Shown: in pieces, positions 9,608-17,928 of the stretch
Layout: every line of letters begins with the position of its first letter
Position numbering within the stretch: position 1 is the first letter of the stretch
From: JAFLCL01 sp039809495
GTDB lineage: Bacteria > Myxococcota_A > Polyangia > Polyangiales > Sandaracinaceae
Direction: 5' to 3'
Assembly: GCA_039809495.1 (NCBI GenBank)
Contig: JBDHVC010000008.1
Coordinates: 1-64,000 of the forward strand
Length of the DNA stretch: 64,000 nt
Made by a program: the position numbers and the translations under genes
Notes under the pieces: generated by a model
Told to the model about the DNA's origin: nothing
What the model saw: only the letters and a program-made list of their open reading frames with translations
Databases searched by the model: none

Positions 9608-12600
9608 ATGCGCTCCTCGCTCGCCCTCTCGCTCTCTCGCTCTCTCTCGCCCGCGCGCCGAGGCGCGCTCTTCGTCGTGGCGATCGCGTCCCTCGCGATC
9701 GTCGCTGTCGGCTGCGGCGGCGCCACCCCCCACGGCGCGACGACGCCGAGCGCCGCGGACTACCGCGCGCGAGCCGCGGCGAGCCCCGACGACCCCGTCG
9801 CGGCGCTGCTCCGCGCCGAGGCCGAGCTCTTCTCGACCGGCGGCGACACCACCCAGGCGCGGGACGCGATCCGGCGCGCCGCTGAGCTCGGCGCGAGCCC
9901 GCTCAAGACCCGGCTGCTCGCCGGCATCGAGGCCGATCTCCACGGTCGGCTCGCGGAGGCGCTCGGCGCCTACCTCGGCGTCGTGAGCGAGGCGAGCACC
10001 TCGAGCGACCCGTGGGCGCCCGTGATCGCCGAGGTCGCGGTCGCCTCGATCGCCGAGTACGACGACACCGTCCCGAACTTCGTCGCGCAGGTCCAGCCCA
10101 TCTTCGAGGCGGCCTACGCGAGCCCGCGCATCGGCTCGCGCGCGCGCTGGGCGATCGGGAACCTGCTCGCGGACTTCGCCTACCGGCGCGGCGATCTCGA
10201 GGGCGTCAGCGCGATCGCCACCGCGCAGCGCTGCGCGACCTCGGTGCGCGTCGCCGGCCCCTTCGGGCCACGGCAGCTCCTCGACTTCGATCGTCGCCTC
10301 GCGCCCGAGGAGGCGGGGCCGCTCGCCGACTCCTACGATCTCGGCTTCGGGCGCGGCACGCGCGCGACGCGCGACGCGGACGCTCGCGGCTGCGCGATCC
10401 ACCTCGGCAACGGGCCCGTCGGGGGCCCGGGCACGACCTACGCGGAGGGCTCCTTCAGCGTGCCCTCGGGCGGGACGTACACCCTGCGCCTCGAGACGCC
10501 GAACGCCGTCGAGCTCTTCGTCGACGATCGCGGCGTCGCGCGGATCGATCGGCGCACCGACCCGGTCGGCCGCACCACGCTGCACGCCCTCTCGCTCTCG
10601 CCGGGTGAGCACCGCTTCATGGCGAAGGTCACGACCCGCCACCCGAACCCGGTGCTCCTCTTCTCCGTGCTCGACGGCGACCAGACGGACGAGCCGGAGC
10701 TCTCGAGCGACGAGGTCCGAGACAGCGAGCCGCTCGCGCGCTACCTCGACGTCACGCGCTTCATGGCGCGCGCGGACTGGATCCAGGCGCGCGAGCACCT
10801 CGGCGACGTCGACGCCGCCATCACGCCGGCGTCGATGCTCGTCCTCGCGACCGCGATCGCGCTCGCCGATCCCCTCCGCGCGCAGGCGGTCACGCGCGAC
10901 GACGCGACGCGCTTCACGAGCGCGGCCGCGCGCGCCGACGCGAGCGCCTGGTACCCGATGATCCAGGCGGCGCGCTTCGAGGCGGACAACAACCGCGTGC
11001 GCGAGGCGCTCGCGATGCTGCGCGACGGCATGGGGCGCTACCCGGAGGTGCTCAACTTCGGGCTCTCGCTCGTCGACCTCCTGAACGCGCGCGGCTGGAA
11101 CGATCAGGTCGATCCGGTCATCGCGGCCATGCGCGCGGCCGTGCCGGACGCGTGCCGCCCCCGCCGCGCGGCGCTCGATCGGGCGAACGATCGCGGGCGC
11201 GTCGCCGACGCGGGGGCGCTCGCCTCGGAGCTCGTCCGCTGCGACGCGCGGAGCGACGCCCGGCTGCGCCACCTCGTCCTCCAGCGCGCGTGGGACGACG
11301 CGCTCACCGAGCTCCACCGCCTCGCCACGCTCGAGCCGCGCTCGTCCCGCTTCGGCCTGGTCGACTCCGAGCTGACGATCGCGCGCGGACGCGGCGACGA
11401 CGCGGCGATCGAGCGCGCGCTCGGCGAGCTCGGCACGCTGAGCCCCCAGTCCTCGAGCGTGGTCGTCGCGGAGGTCGATCGGCGCCTCGCGGGGGGCGAC
11501 GAGCCGGGAGCGCAGGCCACGCTCCACCGGGCGCTCACGGCGGAGCCCACGGCGATGACCGATCTGCGCCTGCTCGATCGCGCGGTCTTCCACGGGAGCC
11601 TCCTCGAGCGCTACCGGCGCGACGGAATCGCCGTGATCCGCGCCTTCGCCGCGTCGGGTCGCACCTACGAGAACGCGCCCCAGGTGCTCGTCTTCGACTA
11701 CACCGTCACCGAGCTCCTGCCCGAGGGCACGATCCTCGAGCTCACGCACCAGATCTACCGCGCGCAGAGCGAGGAGGCCGTGGACGCGCTCGGGCAGTTC
11801 CAGGCGCCGGACGACGCGCTCCTGCTCACGCTGCGCACGGTGAAGGCCGACGGATCGTTCCGCGAGCCTGACCGCATCGCGGGGCTCGAGCACGTCGAGA
11901 TGCCGAACCTCGAGGTCGGCGACTACGTCGAGTCCGAGTACGTGCGCGTGCGCCCGCCGACGCTCGCCTACGACGGCGGCGCGACCGGCGATCGCTTCTA
12001 CTTCCAGGGCTTCGAGATCCCCTTCGACACGAGCCAGCTCACGCTGATCGTGCCCGCGGGGACGAGCGTGACCGTCGACCCGCGCGGCCAGGCGCCCGAG
12101 ACGGTCGTCCGCGACGAGGGCGACACGCGCGTCTACCACTGGGAGGTGAACGAGAGCCGCCCGCTCACGCCCGAGCCCGGCTCGGTGAGCGCGCGGGAGT
12201 ACCTCCCGTCGATCGGCTGGAGCGTGCGCGCCGAGTGGCCGCAGCTCATCGAGAGCCTGCGCGACGTGCTCTCCGATCGGAGCGTGCGCGATCCCGCGGC
12301 CGAGCGCCTGGCGCTCGAGGTCGCCGGCGCGCCGAGCGCGAGCATCGAGACGCGCGCGCGTCGGCTCTACCACTGGGTGCTCGAGAACATCGAGAACACC
12401 GGCGACGTCTTCGGGCAGGCCGCGCCGATGCTCTCGGCGCGCACCGGCAACCGCGCCCGCGTCCTCGTCTACATGCTCGGGCTCGCGGGGATCGACGCCG
12501 ACCTCGCCATCGCGCGGAGCTTCGCGTTCGACGCGACCGAGAGCAGCGTTCCCGACGACGACACGTACGGCGACGTCCTCGTCCGCATCCACGGCACGAG

Positions 12601-13372
12601 CGGACCGCTCTGGGTCGACACCGACGTGCGCCGCACGGCGATGGGCACGCTCTCGCCGCTCGTCGAGGGGCAGGACGCGCTCGTCGTCGGCGCCCCCTTC
12701 GAGCGCACGCGCGTGAGCGCGCCGAGCCTCGAGGACGGGCGGCAGTCGATCGACGTCGAGCTGACGCTCCTGCCGGGCGGCGACGCGCGCGCCACGATCG
12801 TCGAGACGTACCGCGGGCTCACCGCGGCGAGCTGGCGCAACGAGCTCGCCGACGTCCCCGAGGCGCGCCTCGAGCGGCTCTTCGAGCAGAACTACGTCGC
12901 GCGCGTCCTGCCGGGCGCGCGGATGCGGAGCCTCCAGATCACCGGCCGCGAGGACCCCGAGCTGCCGCTCGAGTTCCGCTACGAGATCGAGGTGGAGGAC
13001 ATCGGCCGCGTCCAGGGCGGCGCGCGCATCCTGCCCACCCTCTTCCCGACGGGACTCACGCCCGCCGTCGCGCGGCTCGCGGCGCGCACGCGCACCGAGG
13101 TCGTGCCGCCGATGGCGCGCGACGTGCGGATCGCGCTGCACCTGCCCGCGGGGGCGAGCGCCGAGGCGCCCCGCGACGCGACGATCGAGGGCGCCCACGG
13201 GGTCTCCGCGGTGTTCACGGCGAGCCGCACGAGCGACGGCCTCGTCCTCGAGCGGCGCGTCCGCGTCCCGCGCCTACGCGTCGCCGCGGGCGAGTACCCG
13301 GACTTCGCCTCGCTCTGCCGCGCCGTCGACGAGCAGGAGCAGCGCGAGCTGAGCGTCTCGGGCGCGCGCTGA
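9608..13372 (+). CDS. DUF3857/transglutaminase-like lipoprotein, degenerate active site
   Basis: 1254 residues from the ATG at 9608. A basic N-terminus, a hydrophobic core and VAVGC-GG suggest a lipoprotein. The architecture parallels the preceding gene: TPR-like helices, a beta-rich mid region, DUF3857-like segment and a transglutaminase-like fold near the C-terminal third. Aligning that fold by eye with the neighbour puts Thr (about residue 946, SARTGNRARV) where the nucleophilic Cys should be and Asp where the His should be; only the last Asp (LWVDTD) remains. It is therefore probably a non-catalytic, structural or regulatory partner of the upstream protein. The pair looks like an operon. 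Confidence 0.78.
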   Translation: MRSSLALSLSRSLSPARRGALFVVAIASLAIVAVGCGGATPHGATTPSAADYRARAAASPDDPVAALLRAEAELFSTGGDTTQARDAIRRAAELGASPLKTRLLAGIEADLHGRLAEALGAYLGVVSEASTSSDPWAPVIAEVAVASIAEYDDTVPNFVAQVQPIFEAAYASPRIGSRARWAIGNLLADFAYRRGDLEGVSAIATAQRCATSVRVAGPFGPRQLLDFDRRLAPEEAGPLADSYDLGFGRGTRATRDADARGCAIHLGNGPVGGPGTTYAEGSFSVPSGGTYTLRLETPNAVELFVDDRGVARIDRRTDPVGRTTLHALSLSPGEHRFMAKVTTRHPNPVLLFSVLDGDQTDEPELSSDEVRDSEPLARYLDVTRFMARADWIQAREHLGDVDAAITPASMLVLATAIALADPLRAQAVTRDDATRFTSAAARADASAWYPMIQAARFEADNNRVREALAMLRDGMGRYPEVLNFGLSLVDLLNARGWNDQVDPVIAAMRAAVPDACRPRRAALDRANDRGRVADAGALASELVRCDARSDARLRHLVLQRAWDDALTELHRLATLEPRSSRFGLVDSELTIARGRGDDAAIERALGELGTLSPQSSSVVVAEVDRRLAGGDEPGAQATLHRALTAEPTAMTDLRLLDRAVFHGSLLERYRRDGIAVIRAFAASGRTYENAPQVLVFDYTVTELLPEGTILELTHQIYRAQSEEAVDALGQFQAPDDALLLTLRTVKADGSFREPDRIAGLEHVEMPNLEVGDYVESEYVRVRPPTLAYDGGATGDRFYFQGFEIPFDTSQLTLIVPAGTSVTVDPRGQAPETVVRDEGDTRVYHWEVNESRPLTPEPGSVSAREYLPSIGWSVRAEWPQLIESLRDVLSDRSVRDPAAERLALEVAGAPSASIETRARRLYHWVLENIENTGDVFGQAAPMLSARTGNRARVLVYMLGLAGIDADLAIARSFAFDATESSVPDDDTYGDVLVRIHGTSGPLWVDTDVRRTAMGTLSPLVEGQDALVVGAPFERTRVSAPSLEDGRQSIDVELTLLPGGDARATIVETYRGLTAASWRNELADVPEARLERLFEQNYVARVLPGARMRSLQITGREDPELPLEFRYEIEVEDIGRVQGGARILPTLFPTGLTPAVARLAARTRTEVVPPMARDVRIALHLPAGASAEAPRDATIEGAHGVSAVFTASRTSDGLVLERRVRVPRLRVAAGEYPDFASLCRAVDEQEQRELSVSGAR

Positions 13373-13419
13373 CGGCGCACCTCCACTCGACGGATCACGT
13401 CGAGCGAGGCGCGCTGTCA
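13370..13419. terminator. Shared stop-codon palindrome, putative bidirectional terminator
   Basis: A 50-base imperfect inverted repeat that begins with the TGA of the plus-strand gene and ends with the TCA (minus-strand TGA) of the transglycosylase gene. Outer arms TGAC.GCGC / GCGC.GTCA and inner arms CTCGACG/CGTCGAG are visible. It sits exactly between convergent genes, which suits termination in both directions. No T-run, so intrinsic function is inferred from position. Confidence 0.55.
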
Positions 13420-14103
13420 GGGCGCCGGACGCGTCCCGGGCGCCCAGCCTCCACCGCCGACGTCCGGGCGCGCGCGGCCCGCCTCGACCTCGACGTAGTG
13501 GTAATACCAGCCGAGGACCCGCTGGACGTAGCGCTGCGTCTCTGCGTAGGGGGGCACCCCGCGGTGGCGGACGACGGCGCCCTCGCCCGCGTTGTAGGCG
13601 GCGATCGTGAGGATCAGATCGCCGCGAAAGTCGTTCGCGAGGATGCGCAGATAGCGCGCGCCGCCGAGGATGTTCTGGCGGGGATCGAAGCTGTCGCGCA
13701 CGCCCATCCGAGCGGCCGTCCCCGGCATGAGCTGCATGAGGCCCTGCGCGCCGGCGCTCGAGATCGCGCCGAGGTTGTAGTCGCTCTCGACGCGGATCAC
13801 GGCGCGCAAGAACGACTCCGGGAGCTGGTAGAGCGCCGCGGCCTCTCGGATGTGCGGATCGTAGCGGCGGTAGCGCTCGGGAGAGCCGTCGCGCACGCCC
13901 CCCGTCGCGCGCGGGGCGTCGCCGGGGCGCGCCGGCCGCGTCCGCATCACCACGCGGGCCCCATGGCGACGCGACGGCGGGATGTTCGTGAAGTGAACGA
14001 CCCCCTCCGAGTCGGTGTAGGTGTAGATGTCCGCCTGCGCGCTCGCCGCCGCGAGCGCGACGAAGAGCGCCGAGAGAGCCAGGGTCCGTGCGACGCGCGG
14101 CAT
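13417..14103 (-). CDS. Lytic transglycosylase, SLT domain with DUF4124
   Basis: 228 residues from the ATG at 14103, with a cleavable signal ending AASAQA. A short DUF4124-type segment (IYTYTDSEGVVHFTN) precedes a Slt70-type domain. Diagnostic features are the catalytic Glu in RVESDYN, then GAQGLMQLMPGTA and AYNAGEGAV, the classic order of the soluble lytic transglycosylase family. The enzyme cleaves the MurNAc-GlcNAc bond of peptidoglycan in the periplasm with 1,6-anhydro product formation. It acts alone here, convergent with the large lipoprotein gene and divergent from the next one. A very long in-frame extension upstream is a shadow frame. Family assignment is firm; the exact subfamily is not. 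Confidence 0.9.
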   Translation of the reverse strand: MPRVARTLALSALFVALAAASAQADIYTYTDSEGVVHFTNIPPSRRHGARVVMRTRPARPGDAPRATGGVRDGSPERYRRYDPHIREAAALYQLPESFLRAVIRVESDYNLGAISSAGAQGLMQLMPGTAARMGVRDSFDPRQNILGGARYLRILANDFRGDLILTIAAYNAGEGAVVRHRGVPPYAETQRYVQRVLGWYYHYVEVEAGRARPDVGGGGWAPGTRPAP

Positions 14104-14238
14104 GAGCAGAGGATGGATCGAGTAGCCCGAGGGCGCCGATCGGGTCAAAAACCTCGCCCCGAGCGCGCCTTGGGCGCTCGGAGCAACGGCCGCGCACTTC
14201 GGCTCCATTCCCGGCGCGCGCCGTTCTACGCTCGGCTC
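14104..14238. promoter_or_regulatory. Divergent promoter region, transglycosylase and IgGFc-like gene
   Basis: 135 bases between two divergent start codons, so both promoters should lie here. No consensus -35/-10 or operator dyad was recognised. Confidence 0.4.
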
Positions 14239-16110
14239 ATGAGACGGCTGGCGAGCTCCCTCGGCCTGGCGGTCGCCCTCCTCGGCTGCCGAGACCCCGC
14301 GCCGCCGCCGACGATGAGCCGTCGCGACGCGGGCCCGCCCCTCGAGTGCCGCGGCGTCACGGCCGGCCAGACGGTGTGCGAGGGCTCGAGCGCGATCGTC
14401 TGCGACGAGAGCGGCCAGGTGCTCTCGCGCACGGACTGCGAGCCGCTCGGCGACGTCTGCGTGCCCGGCTTCGGCTGCGTGCTCTGCGCGCCGGGCTCGG
14501 TCCGCTGCGACGGCGAGACGGTGCTCGCGTGCGACGCGGACGGGAGGTCCGAGACGCGTGAGGAGACGTGCGACGTGGAGCGGGGCTTTCGCTGCAGCAC
14601 GGCGGGGTGCCGTCGGCTCTGCGACGACGCCGAGGCCGAGCGCAGCTACCTCGGCTGCGAGTACGTGGCCGTGCCGACGTCGAACGCCGAGCTCGACTCG
14701 GTGTTCGACTTCGCGATCGTGATCGCCAACCCCCAGCTCGTCCCCGCGAGCGTCTCGATCACGCGCGGCGAGGCCTTCACGCGCACGGTCGTCGTCGCGC
14801 CCGGCGCGCTCGAGCTCGTCCGGCTCCCCTGGGTGCGCGAGCTCGTGCGCCCCTACGAGCTCGTCGGCGCGGCCCGCGTCTACCACAGCGTCGAGGTCGA
14901 GGACGGCGCCTACCGCGTCCGCTCCGACGTCCCCGTCACCGTCCACCAGTTCAACCCGCTCGACTTCGAGGCGATGACGGAATGCGCGGACGCGAGCGAC
15001 TCGGATCCGACCGATCACCGCTGCTACTCCTACACCAACGACGCCTCGCTCCTGCTCCCCGTCGCGGCGCTCACCGGGAGCTACCTGGTGATGAGCCGCC
15101 CGACCCACTTCCTCGTGCGCGACGGGCGCCACAGCGACAACGCCGGCTTCGTCGCGATCGTCAACGTCGAGCGCACGGCCGCGGAGGTCACGATCCGCGC
15201 GCGCGCCCACGTCCGCCCCTCGAGCGACGGCGCGCTCCCCGCGCTCGCGCCGGGCGAAGAGGCGACGATCACCCTCGCCCCCGGCGCCGTCGTCCAGCTC
15301 CTGAGCGACGCCCCGGCCGACTGCCCCGGCCCGATCGAGGAGGAGCCTCGCCTCAGCGGCGTCGGCTACTGCCCCGTCGGACCCGACTACGACCTCACGG
15401 GCACGGAGATCGTCTCGAGCCAGCGGCTCGCCGTCTTGAGCGGCCACGACTGCACCTTCGTCCCCTTCGACCGCTGGGCCTGCGATCACCTCGAGGAGCA
15501 GCTCTTCCCCACCGAAGCGCTCGATCGCTCGGTGGTCGCGCCCGTCGGCTACCAGCAGCGCGGCGAGCCGAACCTCGTCCGCGTCGTGAGCGCCGAGGAC
15601 GACAACGTCGTCACCTTCACCCCGACGCCCCGCGAGGGCGCGGCGAGCGTCACGCTCCAGCGCGGAGAGAGCGCCGAGGTCACGATCACGCGCGCGACGC
15701 GCGTCACCGGCACGGGCCCCATCCTCGCCGCGCGCTTCTTCGTCGGCCAGGACTACGCCGGTGTCGGCACCTCGGGCCGCGGCGCGCCTGGCGATCCCGC
15801 GATGGGGCTGCTCGTGCCCGACGCGCAGTGGCGTAACCGCTACAGCTTCCTCGCCCCCGACACCTACTCCGCGCTCTACGTCGACGTCATCGCGCCATCG
15901 AGCGCGCGCGTCGAGCTCGACGGCCAGGTCATCCTGCTCCGCGACGCGCCCGAGACCGGCGTCTCCACGGCGACGCTCGCGATCCGCCCCGGCGTCCACC
16001 GCCTCTCGAGCTCGCTCCCGGTCGGCGCGCACGTCTACGGCTTCGCGCGCTACACGAGCTACCTCGCCCCCGCCGGCCTCGATCTGCGCGAGATCGGCGA
16101 GCCGCTCTGA
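14239..16110 (+). CDS. IgGFc-binding-like lipoprotein
   Basis: 623 residues. The signal MRRLASSLGLAVALLGC is a clear lipoprotein signal. A Cys-rich spacer of repeated short motifs (CDESGQV, CDGETVLACDADG) precedes a long beta-rich domain with the pattern known from IgGFc-binding N-terminal domains: VPVTVHQFNPL, NDASLLLP, THFLVRDG, then a second half with VTGTGPILAARFFVGQDY. Such proteins are abundant on myxobacterial surfaces and are presumed adhesins; binding to IgG is a family name, not an activity to infer. Convergent with the next gene, with which it shares a palindrome containing both stops. Confidence 0.7.
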   Translation: MRRLASSLGLAVALLGCRDPAPPPTMSRRDAGPPLECRGVTAGQTVCEGSSAIVCDESGQVLSRTDCEPLGDVCVPGFGCVLCAPGSVRCDGETVLACDADGRSETREETCDVERGFRCSTAGCRRLCDDAEAERSYLGCEYVAVPTSNAELDSVFDFAIVIANPQLVPASVSITRGEAFTRTVVVAPGALELVRLPWVRELVRPYELVGAARVYHSVEVEDGAYRVRSDVPVTVHQFNPLDFEAMTECADASDSDPTDHRCYSYTNDASLLLPVAALTGSYLVMSRPTHFLVRDGRHSDNAGFVAIVNVERTAAEVTIRARAHVRPSSDGALPALAPGEEATITLAPGAVVQLLSDAPADCPGPIEEEPRLSGVGYCPVGPDYDLTGTEIVSSQRLAVLSGHDCTFVPFDRWACDHLEEQLFPTEALDRSVVAPVGYQQRGEPNLVRVVSAEDDNVVTFTPTPREGAASVTLQRGESAEVTITRATRVTGTGPILAARFFVGQDYAGVGTSGRGAPGDPAMGLLVPDAQWRNRYSFLAPDTYSALYVDVIAPSSARVELDGQVILLRDAPETGVSTATLAIRPGVHRLSSSLPVGAHVYGFARYTSYLAPAGLDLREIGEPL

Positions 16111-16123
16111 CGGCGCGCCGTCA
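16108..16123. terminator. 16-bp palindrome containing both convergent stops
   Basis: TGACGGCGCGCCGTCA is a perfect palindrome. Its first three bases are the plus-strand stop and its last three are the minus-strand stop. A nearly identical element lies at 28132-28147. Probable bidirectional terminator or a constrained stop-codon context. Confidence 0.55.
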
Positions 16124-17023
16124 GTACACGTCGAAGTCGGCGCCGAGCTGCAGGTTGAGGCTCCAGGACTTCTCGCCGATGGAGCGGTACACGTCGTTGT
16201 CGGCGAGGCCGACGAAGAAGCGGGCCTCGACGAAGAGCGGATCGAATTCGCCGCGCGCGAAGGGCACGAGGGAGACGTACCCGATCGGGTCCGGGTCCGT
16301 GCCGTGCGAGCCCGTCGAGTCGACGACCACGCCCTGGAGGCGCAGGCCGAAGGCGAATTCCGGGATGAGCCGGACGCCGCCGAAGGCCGCGAATTGCGCC
16401 CCGATCTGCGTGTCGTCGACGTGCTCGAGCACGCCGGGAGAGAACCCGAGCCCGATCTCTCCACCCACGAAGAAGAGCTCCTCGCGGTATTCGGCGTCCG
16501 CGCGGAGCACGATGGGGAGGTAGCCGCGCAGGGAGAGCCAGCTGTCCCACGCGCCCGTCGGGAGCAGCGAGAGGGCCGCGGCGGGCTGGGCGGCGTCGTC
16601 GTCGTTGTAGGCGTTGAGGATGGGCGCGACGAGACCGAGCCCGGCGCGCACGCGGAGGTGCTCGACCGGCGTGAGCGAGGCGCGCGCGCCGAGGTAGAGA
16701 TTCGCGACGCGATACTCCGCGTTGTCCTGGGCCCTCCCGAAGATCTCCGCGTGCGTGATGTACCCCACCGTGTGGAGCGCGCCGTCGAAGACGAGCCCGA
16801 CGCCGTCCGCCACCTCGAGCGCGTCCACCGCGACACGGAGATCGGGCGACAGGATCGTCAGCGCCAAGCCGCGGCTCACCTCGCGGTGGTAGAGGCCGAA
16901 GTCGAGGGCCGCCCGCGACCGGTGCGTCGGCGCGTACTCGCCCGTGGACTGGGCCTCCGCGCTCGTCGAATGGAGCGCCCCCACGAGCGCGAGCGCGCTC
17001 AACCCGAAGATCCGTCCTCGCAT
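16121..17023 (-). CDS. Predicted outer-membrane beta-barrel protein
   Basis: 300 residues from the ATG at 17023 with a signal peptide ending TSAEAQ. The remainder alternates hydrophobic and polar residues with frequent Gly/Tyr/Phe turns (LYLGARASL, LRVRAGLGLV, GGVRLIPEFAFGLRL) and ends with an aromatic-Asp pattern, LGADFDVY, suited to barrel insertion. No TonB box or pore motif was recognised, so substrate is unknown. Likely located in the outer membrane. Monocistronic, 33 bases from the following gene. Confidence 0.65.
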   Translation of the reverse strand: MRGRIFGLSALALVGALHSTSAEAQSTGEYAPTHRSRAALDFGLYHREVSRGLALTILSPDLRVAVDALEVADGVGLVFDGALHTVGYITHAEIFGRAQDNAEYRVANLYLGARASLTPVEHLRVRAGLGLVAPILNAYNDDDAAQPAAALSLLPTGAWDSWLSLRGYLPIVLRADAEYREELFFVGGEIGLGFSPGVLEHVDDTQIGAQFAAFGGVRLIPEFAFGLRLQGVVVDSTGSHGTDPDPIGYVSLVPFARGEFDPLFVEARFFVGLADNDVYRSIGEKSWSLNLQLGADFDVY

Positions 17024-17055
17024 CGCGAGAACACTGGTCCGACGGCGCGCGCCGG

Positions 17056-17922
17056 TCAAGCCCGCGTCGCCGAGCTCGGCCTCCCTCCGGCGACGCCCAC
17101 GACCCACGCCCGATCGGTGGCGATCGAGTAGGGCAGTCCGATCGCGAGGAGCACGGCCCAATAGCGCCAGTCTCCCGCGGCGGTCGTGAGGAAGAGCGCG
17201 AGAAAGAGGAGCGTGGCGGCGAGCCGCGGCGAGACGACGGATCGTGGGAGCGTGCGCTGGAAGCGCCTCAGTCCGAGGGCCGCTCGACACGCGAGCAGCG
17301 ACGCGACGGCGAGGACGACGAGCGCCGGCAGACTGACGTCGATTCGGGGGGCCCAGCGGAGCCCGTACCACCAGCTCGCGATGATGAGCGCGTGCGCGAC
17401 GAGCACGCTCGCAGGGACGACGAGCAGCCGCGAGAGCCCCTTCAGCCGATCCAGGAGCACGTCGATCGCGACCGCGAAGTAGGCCCACCCCAAGATCCCG
17501 AGGACAGGGACGTCGAGGAGGCCGGGCTCCTCCCAGGACCAGAGCCCGGCTCGCGTCGCGAGCACCTCCATCAGCGTCGCGTCCGCGAGGACGAGCCCGA
17601 ACAGGATCGCCGCGCGCCGCGCGGGGCTCGCCGCGGGGAAGAGCGCCTCTCGCACCGAGCGCGCCGAGAAGATCACGAGGGGCCAGATCGCGGCGACGAG
17701 GACGGGCATCCCGAGGACGCGAGCGTGCCAGTCGGGGGAGTAGCCGTAGTAGCGATAGGCGCGCATCGCGAGCACCTCTCCGACGAAGCCGGCGAGCGCG
17801 ACGAGGAGGTAGTCGCCGAGATAGCGCGCGCGCGCGCCAGCGCTCGAGAGGGCCGCGAGGCTCAGCGCGAGCGTGACGAGCACGACGAGGAGGGCCAGCG
17901 CCTCGAAGAGCGAGAGCGGCAT
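17056..17922 (-). CDS. Carotenoid-biosynthesis-like (CruF/DUF422) membrane protein
   Basis: 288 residues, about seven to eight hydrophobic helices. Two half-motifs recall the PF04240 family: GFVGEVLAMRAYRYYGYS near residue 50 and LMEVLATRAGLWSWEEPG followed by DVPVLGILGWAYF near residue 140. CruF-type members hydrate carotenoid ends, but many family members have no assigned reaction, so only the family is claimed. The ATG is 6 bases after the stop of the GMC oxidoreductase gene, suggesting co-transcription with a redox enzyme. Inner-membrane location expected. Confidence 0.55.
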   Translation of the reverse strand: MPLSLFEALALLVVLVTLALSLAALSSAGARARYLGDYLLVALAGFVGEVLAMRAYRYYGYSPDWHARVLGMPVLVAAIWPLVIFSARSVREALFPAASPARRAAILFGLVLADATLMEVLATRAGLWSWEEPGLLDVPVLGILGWAYFAVAIDVLLDRLKGLSRLLVVPASVLVAHALIIASWWYGLRWAPRIDVSLPALVVLAVASLLACRAALGLRRFQRTLPRSVVSPRLAATLLFLALFLTTAAGDWRYWAVLLAIGLPYSIATDRAWVVGVAGGRPSSATRA

Positions 17923-17928
17923 ACGGGC

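Noticed and set aside
9458..13198. Very long minus-strand frame opposite the DUF3857 genes
   Set aside because: Low-complexity Arg/Glu/Val sequence with no domains; the plus-strand frame has signal peptides and recognisable domains.
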